Shown piece after piece: positions 1-9,722 of a stretch of DNA of 64,000 nucleotides. The DNA is from Halobacillus salinus (lineage in GTDB: Bacteria > Bacillota > Bacilli > Bacillales > Halobacillaceae). The notes under the pieces are model-generated. The model was given only the letters and a program-made list of their open reading frames with translations. It did no database searches and was not told the DNA's origin. The translations under genes were made by a program, and so were the position numbers. Numbering within the stretch: position 1 is the stretch's first letter; each line of letters begins with the position of its first letter. Where the stretch lies: assembly GCF_004684905.1 (NCBI RefSeq), contig NZ_SRJC01000001.1, positions 1,550,001-1,614,000 of the forward strand, in the 5' to 3' direction.

Positions 1-1162
1 TTGCTGTCTCCGCTAATTTATCCGCCGTTTCACCGAATAAAACGACGCCTTTCACTCCGCTCAAATACGGAAGTAAGCCTTCGAAGTCGTTGCCCCTATC
101 AAGTCCACCAGCGAGTAAAATCACCGGCTGTTGGAAAGACCTTAAGGCATAGGATGTTGCAAGTATGTTCGTAGCTTTCGAATCGTTATAAAAGAGTCTT
201 CCATTTGACTCTGTTACAAACTCGAGCCTGTGCTCGACTCCTGTAAACGACGTAAGGACTTCGTAAATCGCTTGATTCGATACTCCGACCTGCTTCACAG
301 CAGCGACGGCGGCAAGGATATTCTGCAGGTTCTGAGGTCCGACGAGCACAATGTCTTCCCGACTCATTACGGCTTCCTCTTCGTAGTAAATATTCTCCTC
401 ATCAGTCCATGCGCCCTTCTCTTTGTTATGAAGGGAGAAAGGGACCTGATGAGCAGATGCATTTGGAAGATAGCTGACGATTTTGCCATCATCCGCGTTG
501 AATACCAAACTATCTTCGGATGTCTGATTGGCAATCAACCTCGCTTTGGCATCATGATAGTTCTTCAACGTATGGTGATAATCAAGGTGAGCCTCGTACA
601 AATTCAACCACACAGCAACGTCCGGTCGAAAATCTTCTGTTCCTAGCAGCTGGAAAGAAGAAAGTTCAACAACCATCGTCTCGTCGTCTGAAGTAGACCG
701 AGCTACTTCACAAGAGACACTCCCAATGTTTCCAGCTACCGATACCGGCTTTCCATCTGCTTCAATCATCTTATGGATCAATGTGGTAGTTGTCGTTTTT
801 CCGTTTGAACCCGTGACCCCAATCAATGGTCCCTTATGCAGGTGACTCGTAAGTTCTACTTCTGTGACAACAGGAATACCTCGATTGACCGCTTCGTCTA
901 CAAGCGGGTTCTCATACGGAATCCCAGGGTTTTTGACCATCAGATCAACGCCGTCCAAGGCAGACAAAGGGTGATCACCGAGGAACACCTCTGCTCCTTT
1001 TTGTTTTAAAGCTTGCACTGCTTCACTAGACTCATCCGCTTTCAAGTCGTTGACTCTTACACGAATGTTACTATCTAACAGCAAATGGGCAGCAGCAGTA
1101 CCACTCTTGGCTAAACCTAGGACAAGAACTTGTTTATAAGGAAAATCTTTCAATGTTTTCAT
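1..1162 (-). CDS. murD: UDP-N-acetylmuramoylalanine--D-glutamate ligase MurD (partial)
   Basis: Cytoplasmic ATP-dependent ligase that adds D-glutamate to UDP-MurNAc-L-Ala in peptidoglycan precursor synthesis. Translation of this strand begins MKTLKDFP, with a Rossmann-like N-terminus (VLGLAKSG), the Mur-ligase P-loop [12 protein letters not shown] at about residues 115-126, and [11 protein letters not shown] in the central domain; LLAGGLDRG lies close to the edge. About 387 codons are visible of the usual ~450, so the C-terminal end and stop are outside the window. The ATG overlaps the mraY stop (ATGA), which implies translational coupling. Confidence 0.95.
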   Translation of the reverse strand, partial: MKTLKDFPYKQVLVLGLAKSGTAAAHLLLDSNIRVRVNDLKADESSEAVQALKQKGAEVFLGDHPLSALDGVDLMVKNPGIPYENPLVDEAVNRGIPVVTEVELTSHLHKGPLIGVTGSNGKTTTTTLIHKMIEADGKPVSVAGNIGSVSCEVARSTSDDETMVVELSSFQLLGTEDFRPDVAVWLNLYEAHLDYHHTLKNYHDAKARLIANQTSEDSLVFNADDGKIVSYLPNASAHQVPFSLHNKEKGAWTDEENIYYEEEAVMSREDIVLVGPQNLQNILAAVAAVKQVGVSNQAIYEVLTSFTGVEHRLEFVTESNGRLFYNDSKATNILATSYALRSFQQPVILLAGGLDRGNDFEGLLPYLSGVKGVVLFGETADKLAETA

Positions 1163-2145
1163 CCGAACATCACCTCAATATATACACCGATTACAGCAAA
1201 CACAAGGCCAACTGCCCAGAATGTTGTGACGACTCGCCATTCTGACCAGCCTTTCAACTCGTAATGGTGGTGGAGGGGACTCATACGGAAAACCCTCTTA
1301 CCAGTAGTCTTGAAGGAAATAACTTGAATGATCACGGAAAGCGTCTCAAGTACGAACACTCCGCCAATGATCACTAGCAGCAGTTCCATCTTCATTAAAA
1401 TAGCTATGATAGCGATCGCTCCACCTAGCGCAAGCGATCCAGTATCCCCCATGAACACTTTTGCAGGGTGTGCATTGAATACAAGGAATCCTAGCAACGC
1501 GCCAACAATGGATAAAGCGAAGATAGTAACTTCCACATTCGGTTCGATCGTCCAGGCAAGAATCCCGAATGCTCCGAATGCAACAGCAGCTGTTCCTGCA
1601 AGTAATCCGTCCAATCCGTCAGTCAAGTTAACCGCGTTGGAACCCCCTACCAGCATTAGCAGGATCAAGATCGCGTACCCAAATCCTAGTTCGAATTCCA
1701 TATCGGTACCAGGTACTCCGATTGTTGTAGGAAAGTCATTTTGTCTTAAAATTAAATAGACCACAATTGCAATAACGATTTGACCTAGCATTTTCTGTTT
1801 AGATGTCAAACCTAGATTTCGTTTTAATGCGACTTTAATATAATCGTCCAAGAATCCAAGTAAACCGTACCCTACCAATACAAATAAGACGATGAACAGT
1901 TGGATGCTTGGTGCTTCTGGTTGGAACCAATAAGCCGAGATGAGTGTCGTGACAAGGGCAGCGACGATAATCATCACACCACCCATTGTAGGGGTTCCGG
2001 ATTTCTTCTGGTGGGATTCCGGCCCTTCGTCCCGAATCGCTTGCCCGAATTTCAGCCTCCTAAGGAAAGGAATGATGATCGGCGATATCACAACTGTAAG
2101 TGCGAATGATAAAGCCATTGTGATTAGTACTATGTAGTCGTTCAT
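1159..2145 (-). CDS. mraY: Phospho-N-acetylmuramoyl-pentapeptide-transferase MraY
   Basis: Polytopic membrane enzyme that transfers phospho-MurNAc-pentapeptide to undecaprenyl phosphate, forming lipid I. The 328-aa length is normal for the family. Visible family motifs are the FLDDYIK aspartate motif, [13 protein letters not shown], the [12 protein letters not shown] region and the C-terminal [15 protein letters not shown] histidine motif, with about ten hydrophobic helices. A clear AGGAGGA Shine-Dalgarno precedes the ATG. It lies between murF and murD and overlaps murD by 4 bp. Confidence 0.97.
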   Translation of the reverse strand: MNDYIVLITMALSFALTVVISPIIIPFLRRLKFGQAIRDEGPESHQKKSGTPTMGGVMIIVAALVTTLISAYWFQPEAPSIQLFIVLFVLVGYGLLGFLDDYIKVALKRNLGLTSKQKMLGQIVIAIVVYLILRQNDFPTTIGVPGTDMEFELGFGYAILILLMLVGGSNAVNLTDGLDGLLAGTAAVAFGAFGILAWTIEPNVEVTIFALSIVGALLGFLVFNAHPAKVFMGDTGSLALGGAIAIIAILMKMELLLVIIGGVFVLETLSVIIQVISFKTTGKRVFRMSPLHHHYELKGWSEWRVVTTFWAVGLVFAVIGVYIEVMFG

Positions 2146-2182
2146 GATTTGTTCCTCCTTTTATCTCCGTCATCGCCGGTAA

Positions 2183-3535
2183 TCAATTGACTAGATCCTC
2201 CAGCAGTTCCTCCAATTTCATCCCTCGTGAAGCTTTGATTAATACAACAGTATCTTCTGTCAAGATTGATTGAATGTGATGACTTAACGCTTTTTTCTCT
2301 GTAAAGTGGGAAGTGGTTATCCCGAGTTGTTTGGCAGCTACTGCTTCGGATATTTGTTTTGAATCGTTTCCGATCGTATATACAGCATCGATTTTTTCAT
2401 CCACAGCCTCTGCAACGCTTGCATGCAATTGTTCTGAATTTGCCCCTAGTTCAAACATATCTCCTAATACTAACACTTTTCTCGTTTTGGATGTCAATTG
2501 ACGAATGATTTCTATGACAGCTTTCATCGAAGTCGGGGAAGCGTTGTAAGCATCATTGATAAGAAGAGATCCATTCTTCCCTTCATGCTTCTCAAATCGC
2601 ATAGCGGACACTTCAATCTGCTCGAATCCCCTTTGAATACCGTCTTTTGCAATTCCTAATTTCTCAGCAAGCGCAATGACGAAAGCCGCATTTTTCACGT
2701 TATGACGACCAGCCATTGGTAAATGATAAGATACAGCATTTACAGTGAACGAAGTTTCTTCGTCTAGTAATTCTTCGATGACTGCTACATAATCTGCTTC
2801 TTCACCAAAGCCGCATGAAATCGTCTGCTCATCCAGAAGTGCATCCTGTAGTAATGGTTCGTCACCATCCATGATACAAACACCTTTGAGACCGTCGCGA
2901 ATCTCAAGCTTCGCTTTTGCGATCCCTTCCCGAGACCCGAAATTCTCGATATGTGATTCACCAATGTTTGTTATGATGGCATAATCCGGTTCCGCAAGGA
3001 GAGAGAGCAAGGAAATTTCACCTGCACGATCCATACCCATCTCTAACACAACAGCTTCTGCACTCGTATCCATAGACAGGATAGTGAGCGGAAGACCGAT
3101 ATGGTTATTGAAGTTTCCTTGGGTTTTGTGCGTGTTGTATTTAGTAGCCAAGACGGCGGCCACCATATCCTTCGTTGTCGTTTTCCCGTTTGAGCCGGTC
3201 ACACCGACAACAATTGGGTCGACTTTTCTCAAATAATACTGGGCCAGTTGCTGGAGAGCTTTAGTTGTGTCTTCTACAAAGAAAACAGGAAAGTCCGTCG
3301 GCACCAATTTAGGCAATGGTTTATCCTGCTGCCACAATGCAGCAGTAGCACCCTGTTCAATGGCACCTTTCATAAACTGGTGCGCATCATGAGATTCACC
3401 AACGATCGGAACGAACAAACTTTGCTTCGCTCGCTTCCGTGTATCCGTCATGATTGTACGTATAGTAATAGCGTCCTGTGCCGCACCTTTATAGTTTGGA
3501 AAGAGCTTCGTAAGCTCCGCTACCTCAAGCTTCAT
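2183..3535 (-). CDS. murF: UDP-N-acetylmuramoyl-tripeptide--D-alanyl-D-alanine ligase MurF
   Basis: Adds D-Ala-D-Ala to UDP-MurNAc-tripeptide, the last cytoplasmic precursor step. The frame is open upstream to 3646 inside murE, but ATG at 3535 (MKLEVAEL) is chosen because AAGGAGA lies about 10 bases before it, at the very end of murE. That gives 450 aa. The P-loop [12 protein letters not shown] is at residues 111-122, followed by NFNNHIGLP and the AYNASPTSM substrate motif. It sits in the dcw cluster, whereas B. subtilis has moved its murF elsewhere. Confidence 0.95.
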   Translation of the reverse strand: MKLEVAELTKLFPNYKGAAQDAITIRTIMTDTRKRAKQSLFVPIVGESHDAHQFMKGAIEQGATAALWQQDKPLPKLVPTDFPVFFVEDTTKALQQLAQYYLRKVDPIVVGVTGSNGKTTTKDMVAAVLATKYNTHKTQGNFNNHIGLPLTILSMDTSAEAVVLEMGMDRAGEISLLSLLAEPDYAIITNIGESHIENFGSREGIAKAKLEIRDGLKGVCIMDGDEPLLQDALLDEQTISCGFGEEADYVAVIEELLDEETSFTVNAVSYHLPMAGRHNVKNAAFVIALAEKLGIAKDGIQRGFEQIEVSAMRFEKHEGKNGSLLINDAYNASPTSMKAVIEIIRQLTSKTRKVLVLGDMFELGANSEQLHASVAEAVDEKIDAVYTIGNDSKQISEAVAAKQLGITTSHFTEKKALSHHIQSILTEDTVVLIKASRGMKLEELLEDLVN

Positions 3536-3539
3536 GTTT

Positions 3540-5009
3540 TTATGTCTCCTTAATCGTCCGTAATATCTTTCTTGCTTCTTCACAATCATCAAAATGGGTC
3601 CGGATTCCATTCCGCTCTTGGTATGTTTCGTGCCCTTTACCGGCAATCAAGACCATATCGCCTTTTCGCGCTCCTTGAATTGCCTTCTGTATCGCACTCT
3701 TGCGATCCGGCACCCATTCATAGCCAATAGAAATATCCTCAATCATATCATGAAATATGTCTTCTGGGTCCTCTGTACGTGGATTATCCGTTGTGAAAAT
3801 AGCGTAGTCACCAAGTTCGACCGCCACTTTGGCCATCATCGGCCGCTTCGTGCGATCACGATCTCCTCCACATCCAACAACTACCCAAACCTTCCCTTTG
3901 CAAAACTGCCGAATGGTATTCAGCACGTTTTCCAAAGAGTCAGGGGTATGGGCGTAATCCACCACAACCCCGAAAGGTTGGCCTTCATTCACAGGTTCAA
4001 ACCTTCCTTTAACTCCAGAAGTATGTTCAAAACTTTTCTTAATTGTAGTTAGAGGAATTCCGTATAGAAGACCGACACTGGCAGCAGCCAGCATGTTGTA
4101 TATACTGAACATACCCATCAGCGGACTGTTCACTTTTATATCACCTGCTGGCGATTGTAATAGGTATGAGGTTCCGGATTCACTGCACCGGATATCCAAT
4201 GCTCGAACATCTGCTTTTTCCTGGATGCCGTAAGTTAATAATGTCTGAGAAGTAGATTGGATTAACCTCGTCGCGTAAGTCGCATCTTTGTTGATAATGG
4301 CATATTTCAGCCCTTTTCTATTATACCCGTTGCCTAGTTGTGCGAACAACAACGATTTTGCCCGAAAGTAATCTTCAAAATTCTCATGATAATCTAAATG
4401 GTCTCTCGTTAGATTCGTAAATACAGCCACATCAAAATCACACCCGAACACACGCCCTTGATCAAGGGCGTGTGAGGACACCTCCATGATGCAGGTATCG
4501 ACGCTCTCCTCTACCATTTGAGCAAAATATCTTTGCAACGATAGAGAGTCAGGAGTGGTATGTTGCACCGGTGTCGTCTTACCCGCAATCTTCACTTGGA
4601 TCGTACCAATCACCCCTGTCGTATGACGGTGGTGGGTGAATAGTTCATCGAGCAGATACGAAACCGTCGTCTTTCCGTTTGTACCCGTTATCCCAATCAA
4701 TCGAAGTTGTTCGGTCGGAAAATGATAAAAGGCTGAGGCAGTCATTGCCAAAGCCCTAGATGTATCGTTTACGTAAAGGACAGGAACAGGGGCAGCAACG
4801 GGCTCTTCAGCCATAATCGCTACTGCTCCTTTTGCCACTGCATCGGCTACAAATTCATGCCCATCTGCTTTAATCCCTTTCATGCAAATAAATATATCAC
4901 CAGGTAACGTCTTCCTCGAATCCATCGAGATTCCTTTAATGTCCAAGTTGTTTATCTGACTAGTCGCCCGATAAAACCGGATGTTTTCAAGTAACGCTTC
5001 TGCTCTCAA
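3540..5009 (-). CDS. murE: UDP-N-acetylmuramoyl-L-alanyl-D-glutamate--2,6-diaminopimelate ligase MurE
   Basis: Adds the third residue of the stem peptide. The 489-aa protein has the P-loop GITGTNGKTT at about 106-115 and the DNPR motif (TTDNPRTEDP) that selects meso-diaminopimelate, so the cell wall should be mDAP-type. Start is TTG at 5009 (LRAEALLEN), preceded by GAGGTGAACG; no in-frame ATG has comparable support. The end of murE carries the murF ribosome-binding site. A candidate sigma-A promoter lies in the spoVD-murE gap. Confidence 0.95.
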   Translation of the reverse strand: MRAEALLENIRFYRATSQINNLDIKGISMDSRKTLPGDIFICMKGIKADGHEFVADAVAKGAVAIMAEEPVAAPVPVLYVNDTSRALAMTASAFYHFPTEQLRLIGITGTNGKTTVSYLLDELFTHHRHTTGVIGTIQVKIAGKTTPVQHTTPDSLSLQRYFAQMVEESVDTCIMEVSSHALDQGRVFGCDFDVAVFTNLTRDHLDYHENFEDYFRAKSLLFAQLGNGYNRKGLKYAIINKDATYATRLIQSTSQTLLTYGIQEKADVRALDIRCSESGTSYLLQSPAGDIKVNSPLMGMFSIYNMLAAASVGLLYGIPLTTIKKSFEHTSGVKGRFEPVNEGQPFGVVVDYAHTPDSLENVLNTIRQFCKGKVWVVVGCGGDRDRTKRPMMAKVAVELGDYAIFTTDNPRTEDPEDIFHDMIEDISIGYEWVPDRKSAIQKAIQGARKGDMVLIAGKGHETYQERNGIRTHFDDCEEARKILRTIKET

Positions 5010-5039
5010 GAACGTTCACCTCTACTCACATACAGACTT

Positions 5040-5068
5040 ATTATAGCAAAACAGCGAACCCTCTGTAT
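5040..5068 (-). promoter_or_regulatory. Candidate sigma-A promoter for murE
   Basis: On the minus strand a perfect TATAAT (5045-5040) lies in the 90-bp spoVD-murE gap. The -35 partner at 17-bp spacing is weak (TACAGA, three of six). This would let murE-murF-mraY-murD be expressed apart from sporulation-linked spoVD. Inference from motifs only. Confidence 0.45.
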
Positions 5069-5099
5069 GCATGGATTTGTATTCTTCGCAAGCCTTCAC

Positions 5100-7022
5100 T
5101 TATTTCAAGTACACACGCACAGTAGACCCTGGCGGCACCTTCACACCTGCTTCGGGTGCCTGTGTGACGACTTCATCCCCTTCGCCGCTGACCTCTACTT
5201 CAAGCGGAGTCAACAATTGGCTCAAATCTTTCTTCTCCATTCCTGTCACATCTGGAACTTCTACGAGTGGTTCATCCGGCCAAGCATATTCTTTTTCCAG
5301 ACCATCTTTGCGTGGTTTAACACCAAGGACTCTTAAGCTATCTTCCATGATGTTCCCAACAATTGGAGCAGCCACCACTCCTCCGAACTGAACTGTATTT
5401 TTCGGGTTATCGATTGCTAAGTAAACGACAAGCTCAGGGTCATCTGCAGGCGCGAAGCCGATGAATGAAACAATGTGGTTATTCTCCATGTATCGCCCGT
5501 CTGCTCCTACCTTTTGTGCTGTACCTGTTTTACCGCCAACCCGGTATCCTTCTACATACGCACCTCTACCTGTACCTTTTGCAACAACACTCTCTAGCGC
5601 TTTACGAATTTCAGCTGACGTTTCTTCTTTAATCACTTGTTCTTTCAACTTCGGTTTATTTTCCTCCAGAACTTCACCTGTTCGCGGATCAAGCCAGGCT
5701 TCTTGAATGTAAGGCTCATAATAATATCCACCGTTAACCGCCGCAGCTACTGCCATGACTTGCTGGATCGGGGTGACGGATACACCTTGTCCAAATGCTG
5801 TCGTTGCTTGTTCCACTGGCCCGACATTTTCAGGTTTGAACAGGATTCCCTTTCCTTCTCCCTCCAGGTCTATGCCAGTTTTCTCACCAAATCCGAATCG
5901 GTGGACGTATTCGAATAAGCGATCCTTACCAAGGCGCTGCCCCAATGTGACGAACCCTGGGTTACAAGAGTTCTGGACTACTTCTAAGAACGTCTGATCG
6001 CCATGTCCTCCACGCTTCCAACAGTGAAGCGTTGCTCCATCGACTTTGATGGCACCGGAGTCATGAAAATGTTCTTCCTCAAGGTTGACTAAATCCTCTT
6101 CCAAAGCAGCTGCGAGCGTAATGATTTTGAATGTAGAACCTGGTTCGTACGTACTCCAGACTGGTAAGTTACGGTTGTAAACTTTCGGATCTACTTCTTG
6201 ATAATCAGCAGGATCGAAGTTTGGCCGTGAAGCCATTGCAACGACTTTCCCTGTATCTGGATCGACCGCCAGCGCCACCGCCCCATCCGGGTTGTATTTC
6301 GCTTCAGCAATATCAAGTTCCCTCTCAATAATCGATTGTACCCGGTAATCGATGGTCAGCTTCAAGTCCTTCCCATCCACCGGAGGTTTGTAAATATCTG
6401 CAATATCCGGCATTCGCTTACCCTTAGCGTCTGAGAAAAAGGACAAGGCCCCTTTCTCTCCACTCAATTCCTCATCATAATAGGCTTCAAGGCCAAGCAG
6501 ACCCTGATTATCAATTCCACTGAAACCAAGCACATGAGAAAGAAAGGCGCCATTCGGATAAAAGCGCTCAGAGTCTTCAGCAATATAAACCCCTGGCATA
6601 GCAAGAGATTGTATCGCCTCCGCCTGTTCTTCACTTATTTTTCTCCCCTCCGGATGAATCCGCTCGATCGAAGTAACTTTAGTTACATGTTGATACGCCT
6701 TCTCTTCGGTCATATCCAAAATCTTGGCTAACTGCTTTGCCGTTTTCTCTGGTTCCTTCACTTGTCTTGGAACGACCATGACCGTAGGCGCCGATTGGTT
6801 CCCAACGAGCACCTCACCATTCGTGTCGAGGATCTTGCCCCTCTCTGGTTCGAACGTGATATCACGACTCCAGGATTCCTCTGCTTTCTCAATTAGAAAA
6901 TCACTTAATACGAATTGAACATACCCAAGCCTACCTGCAATGACAGCAAAAATCAGCATCCCAAACAAAAATACCGTGACTAACCTCTTTTTTACTATGA
7001 CTTGCGATACTCGTCTCCTCAT
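5100..7022 (-). CDS. spoVD: Stage V sporulation penicillin-binding protein SpoVD
   Basis: Class B penicillin-binding protein needed for spore cortex synthesis in B. subtilis. The 640 aa contain an N-terminal membrane anchor (about 11-36), a PBP dimerisation domain, a transpeptidase domain with STFK (296-299), SCN (352-354) and KTG (498-500), and a single C-terminal PASTA domain (about 583-639), the SpoVD arrangement as opposed to PbpB. Start ATG has GGAG eight bases upstream. It is separated from pbpB by a terminator and a candidate sigma-E promoter, so it probably has its own sporulation transcript. Confidence 0.93.
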   Translation of the reverse strand: MRRRVSQVIVKKRLVTVFLFGMLIFAVIAGRLGYVQFVLSDFLIEKAEESWSRDITFEPERGKILDTNGEVLVGNQSAPTVMVVPRQVKEPEKTAKQLAKILDMTEEKAYQHVTKVTSIERIHPEGRKISEEQAEAIQSLAMPGVYIAEDSERFYPNGAFLSHVLGFSGIDNQGLLGLEAYYDEELSGEKGALSFFSDAKGKRMPDIADIYKPPVDGKDLKLTIDYRVQSIIERELDIAEAKYNPDGAVALAVDPDTGKVVAMASRPNFDPADYQEVDPKVYNRNLPVWSTYEPGSTFKIITLAAALEEDLVNLEEEHFHDSGAIKVDGATLHCWKRGGHGDQTFLEVVQNSCNPGFVTLGQRLGKDRLFEYVHRFGFGEKTGIDLEGEGKGILFKPENVGPVEQATTAFGQGVSVTPIQQVMAVAAAVNGGYYYEPYIQEAWLDPRTGEVLEENKPKLKEQVIKEETSAEIRKALESVVAKGTGRGAYVEGYRVGGKTGTAQKVGADGRYMENNHIVSFIGFAPADDPELVVYLAIDNPKNTVQFGGVVAAPIVGNIMEDSLRVLGVKPRKDGLEKEYAWPDEPLVEVPDVTGMEKKDLSQLLTPLEVEVSGEGDEVVTQAPEAGVKVPPGSTVRVYLK

Positions 7023-7056
7023 CCTGATAACTCCTTTGGAAATTCGATAGAGTCAG

Positions 7057-7086
7057 CTTGTATCACTATATGCAATCATCAGATGA
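7057..7086 (-). promoter_or_regulatory. Candidate sigma-E promoter for spoVD
   Basis: On the minus strand TCATCTG (7086-7080) and GATACAAG (7064-7057) are 15 bp apart. They resemble the sigma-E -35 (KMATAWW) and -10 (CATACANT) elements with five and six matches. B. subtilis spoVD is mother-cell (sigma-E) expressed, so the location fits. Match is imperfect. Confidence 0.4.
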
Positions 7087-7121
7087 ATAGAACAATGCAG
7101 GCATGCCGAGCATAATAAACG

Positions 7122-7152
7122 AAAAACGGCGAGACCCGTTGGGTCTCACCGC
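7122..7152 (-). terminator. Rho-independent terminator after pbpB
   Basis: GAGACCC/GGGTCTC hairpin with a GTT loop and an extended CGG/CCG base, followed on the minus strand by TTTTTCGTTT. It divides the vegetative pbpB transcript from spoVD. Confidence 0.8.
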
Positions 7153-7164
7153 TTCTAGTACTAT

Positions 7165-9330
7165 TTATTGGTCTGGAGAGAGCTCGATTACGAGATAACC
7201 ATCTTCATTGATTTCAGACCCCGCACTGATACTCTGATTCGTCACGAATCCATTTCCCATCACTTCCATTTGCAATCCGAAGTGATCAGCTATCCGGTTG
7301 ACATCACGTAACGAATACCCTGTTAAGTCAGGCATCTTCGGCTGGTCTGTCACAATCATGACCTTCTGGTTAGCAAGCATTTCTGTTTTAGCTCCCGGTA
7401 AAGTAGCTTCCACTTTTCCTCCATTACCGATCACCACAACATTATCGAACGTTTCTTCAAGCTTACTCTTCGCTTTTGATACTTTCATTCCTGTTACATC
7501 AGGTAGCGAATATTCCGAGACGTTCGCTTCATGGTTCTTATCCGGCTGGATGTCCAAGTAATGAAGACTATTTTCCATTACGGTCCGAATGATGTAGGAG
7601 ACTGGCTCTGAGCCTAGTTCTGTTGGTTCCAGTTGTGGCTGTTTGACCGCAACATACATCAGAAGCTCTGGGTCGTCTTTCGGTGCCATTCCCATGAAGG
7701 AGAATACATAGTTTTCTCGTCCTACCATGTAATCGCCTTGTCCATCAGGTATCTCAGCAGTTCCAGTCTTTCCTGCTAAAGAAAAGTCTTCTAATTTGAA
7801 AGATTGACCAGTTCCATTTTCGGAAGAAACGACCTCACCCATTAAGTCACGGACCTTCTCTGCCGTTTCCTTAGAAACAGGTTCCCCGATCACTTCCGGC
7901 TTACCTTCCTTCAAGACCTCTCCCGATTCGCTTGATGCAATCTTCGATAATACATATGGGCGCATCATTTCACCACCATTAGCTATAGCCGTTGCCCCAG
8001 TCATCAGTTGAATAGGTGTGAAAATTGAACCTTGGCCGAAACCAGTAGTGATTTGTTCAATTGGTTTATTAAAAACTAACTTGCTAGAAAGTTCTCCCGG
8101 TAAGTCGATACCAGTCTCTTGGTCCAAATGAAACTTTGATATATAATCCCTGAATTTATCAGAACCTATTTTTTCATAAACCAACTTAGACGCAGCTACG
8201 TTAGAGGATCTCTGAAATCCTTCGTCATACGTAATCGGATCCCAGCCTCTCCCATTATTATGGTCTTTTATGATTTTAGATTTTGGTGTTACTTTGTACG
8301 TCCCCGACTTATAAAGTTCAGACCCGTTATATACATCTTCCTCCATTGCCGCAGCCCATGTGAAGATCTTCATAGGAGATCCCACTTCAAACGGATAAGA
8401 GATGATATCGTTGTACCAGTTCTTCACGTCTCCGATTGCGTTCGGGTTGTAACTGGGACGGTTACTCATCGCCAGCACTTCCCCTGTGTCAGGGTCCATG
8501 ACCGCTGCCATCACCTTATCAGGGCTGTACTGTTTCTCCACCTCAGACATGGCATCTTCTAAGAACGTCTGGATTTTTTGATCGATCGTCAAATAGACAT
8601 CTTCCCCATTATCGGGTTCAGTCATCACTTCTTTGGGATCGAGCAGTTTGGTTCCGTACTTGTCTCGTTCATAGGAGATGTGTCCTTTCTTCTCCTCCAA
8701 ATACTTCTCCATCTGCTTCTCGATTCCCGTTACTCCTTTGATCTGGTTGTCTTCACTTCTAGCAAACCCGATGACATGAGAGGCGAAGACGCCGTTCGGA
8801 TAATACCGTTTCGACTCTTCGATGAATTGGATGCCTGGCAGTTCCATTTCTTTGATCTCATCTACGGTCGCTTGGGATAAATTCTTCCCCTTAGCTCCGA
8901 ATTCGACTTGGAAAAGGTCGTCGTCTTCATCGCTGTTTTCGTGTGTTGCTACCCCATTCTCAATCGTATCTTCGATTTCACTTTCCGTTAAATCTAACAG
9001 AGGAGCCAACTTCGCTGCGGTTTCACTAGGTTCCGTCACGTGTTTAGGCTCCTCCGGGTTGGCGGTGTATTCGGGGTCTACAATGGCATACATACGGTAC
9101 GTTGGTCGGTCATAAGCTAGTACCATACCATTTTTATCGTAGATTTTCCCACGAGTGGCATCAATCTCATACGAACTAGTCCGTATATCTTCTGCCCACT
9201 CATTCAAATCTACACCTTGCACCTCAGCCGTCGATTCTATGTACAGAAAACGGCCGGCTACTATTAAAAACATAATCGCAAACACTAAAATCAAAATGGC
9301 TGCACCACGGTGTGTATTAACACTTTTCAT
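7165..9330 (-). CDS. pbpB: Penicillin-binding protein 2B, septal transpeptidase PbpB
   Basis: Class B transpeptidase of the divisome that crosslinks septal peptidoglycan with FtsW. 721 aa: one N-terminal transmembrane helix (about 10-30), dimerisation domain, transpeptidase domain with SPMK (318-321), SSN (375-377) and KTG (521-523), then two C-terminal PASTA domains (about 595-719). Two PASTA repeats and the position directly after ftsL identify it as PbpB; spoVD next door has one. Residues 130-142 are notably acidic (ENSDEDDD), as is common in halophile surface proteins. Confidence 0.95.
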   Translation of the reverse strand: MKSVNTHRGAAILILVFAIMFLIVAGRFLYIESTAEVQGVDLNEWAEDIRTSSYEIDATRGKIYDKNGMVLAYDRPTYRMYAIVDPEYTANPEEPKHVTEPSETAAKLAPLLDLTESEIEDTIENGVATHENSDEDDDLFQVEFGAKGKNLSQATVDEIKEMELPGIQFIEESKRYYPNGVFASHVIGFARSEDNQIKGVTGIEKQMEKYLEEKKGHISYERDKYGTKLLDPKEVMTEPDNGEDVYLTIDQKIQTFLEDAMSEVEKQYSPDKVMAAVMDPDTGEVLAMSNRPSYNPNAIGDVKNWYNDIISYPFEVGSPMKIFTWAAAMEEDVYNGSELYKSGTYKVTPKSKIIKDHNNGRGWDPITYDEGFQRSSNVAASKLVYEKIGSDKFRDYISKFHLDQETGIDLPGELSSKLVFNKPIEQITTGFGQGSIFTPIQLMTGATAIANGGEMMRPYVLSKIASSESGEVLKEGKPEVIGEPVSKETAEKVRDLMGEVVSSENGTGQSFKLEDFSLAGKTGTAEIPDGQGDYMVGRENYVFSFMGMAPKDDPELLMYVAVKQPQLEPTELGSEPVSYIIRTVMENSLHYLDIQPDKNHEANVSEYSLPDVTGMKVSKAKSKLEETFDNVVVIGNGGKVEATLPGAKTEMLANQKVMIVTDQPKMPDLTGYSLRDVNRIADHFGLQMEVMGNGFVTNQSISAGSEINEDGYLVIELSPDQ

Positions 9331-9350
9331 ATTGAATCACCAGCTCACGA

Positions 9351-9722
9351 TTAATTTCCGATGGTACCGGCTTGTTTGACCTGAGCATTTTGGATATCCA
9401 ATCCATTCTCTTTAGCAATTTGCAAAATACGATCCGGGTTGCTCAGTTCCTTCACCTGATAAGCCAAGTTCTCGTTCTTCGCTTCTTGACTCGAAATGTT
9501 TTGTTCAAGGCTTCTGATATCACGGTTCAATGCATCTGTTGAGGATGAGAATTGAACGAGAAATAAAGAAGAAGCAACAACTGCTGCTGTAGCAATGGAG
9601 TAAAGGAATTTCTCTCCTGTACTGATCCATTGCTTCTTCTTGTGGACTTTTACCTTGACCTGTTTCTGTTTGTTCGGCTGCTGCAGGGGTTGTTGTTCCC
9701 TTCTCGCATGTTCGACACTCAT
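9351..9722 (-). CDS. ftsL: Cell division protein FtsL
   Basis: Small bitopic divisome protein that works with DivIC and PbpB. 123 aa with a basic N-terminal cytoplasmic segment, one transmembrane helix (about residues 38-58) and a heptad-rich coiled coil ending near [10 protein letters not shown] start at ATG 9722 because it overlaps the rsmH stop as ATGA and has GAAGGGTGG upstream; a GTG at 9734 in the same frame lacks a proper ribosome-binding site. It belongs to the mraZ-rsmH-ftsL-pbpB unit. Confidence 0.9.
   Translation of the reverse strand: MSVEHARREQQPLQQPNKQKQVKVKVHKKKQWISTGEKFLYSIATAAVVASSLFLVQFSSSTDALNRDIRSLEQNISSQEAKNENLAYQVKELSNPDRILQIAKENGLDIQNAQVKQAGTIGN

Noticed and set aside
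230-646. 138-aa plus-strand open frame
   Set aside because: Lies antisense inside murD, has no ribosome-binding site and reads as shadow sequence of the real gene.
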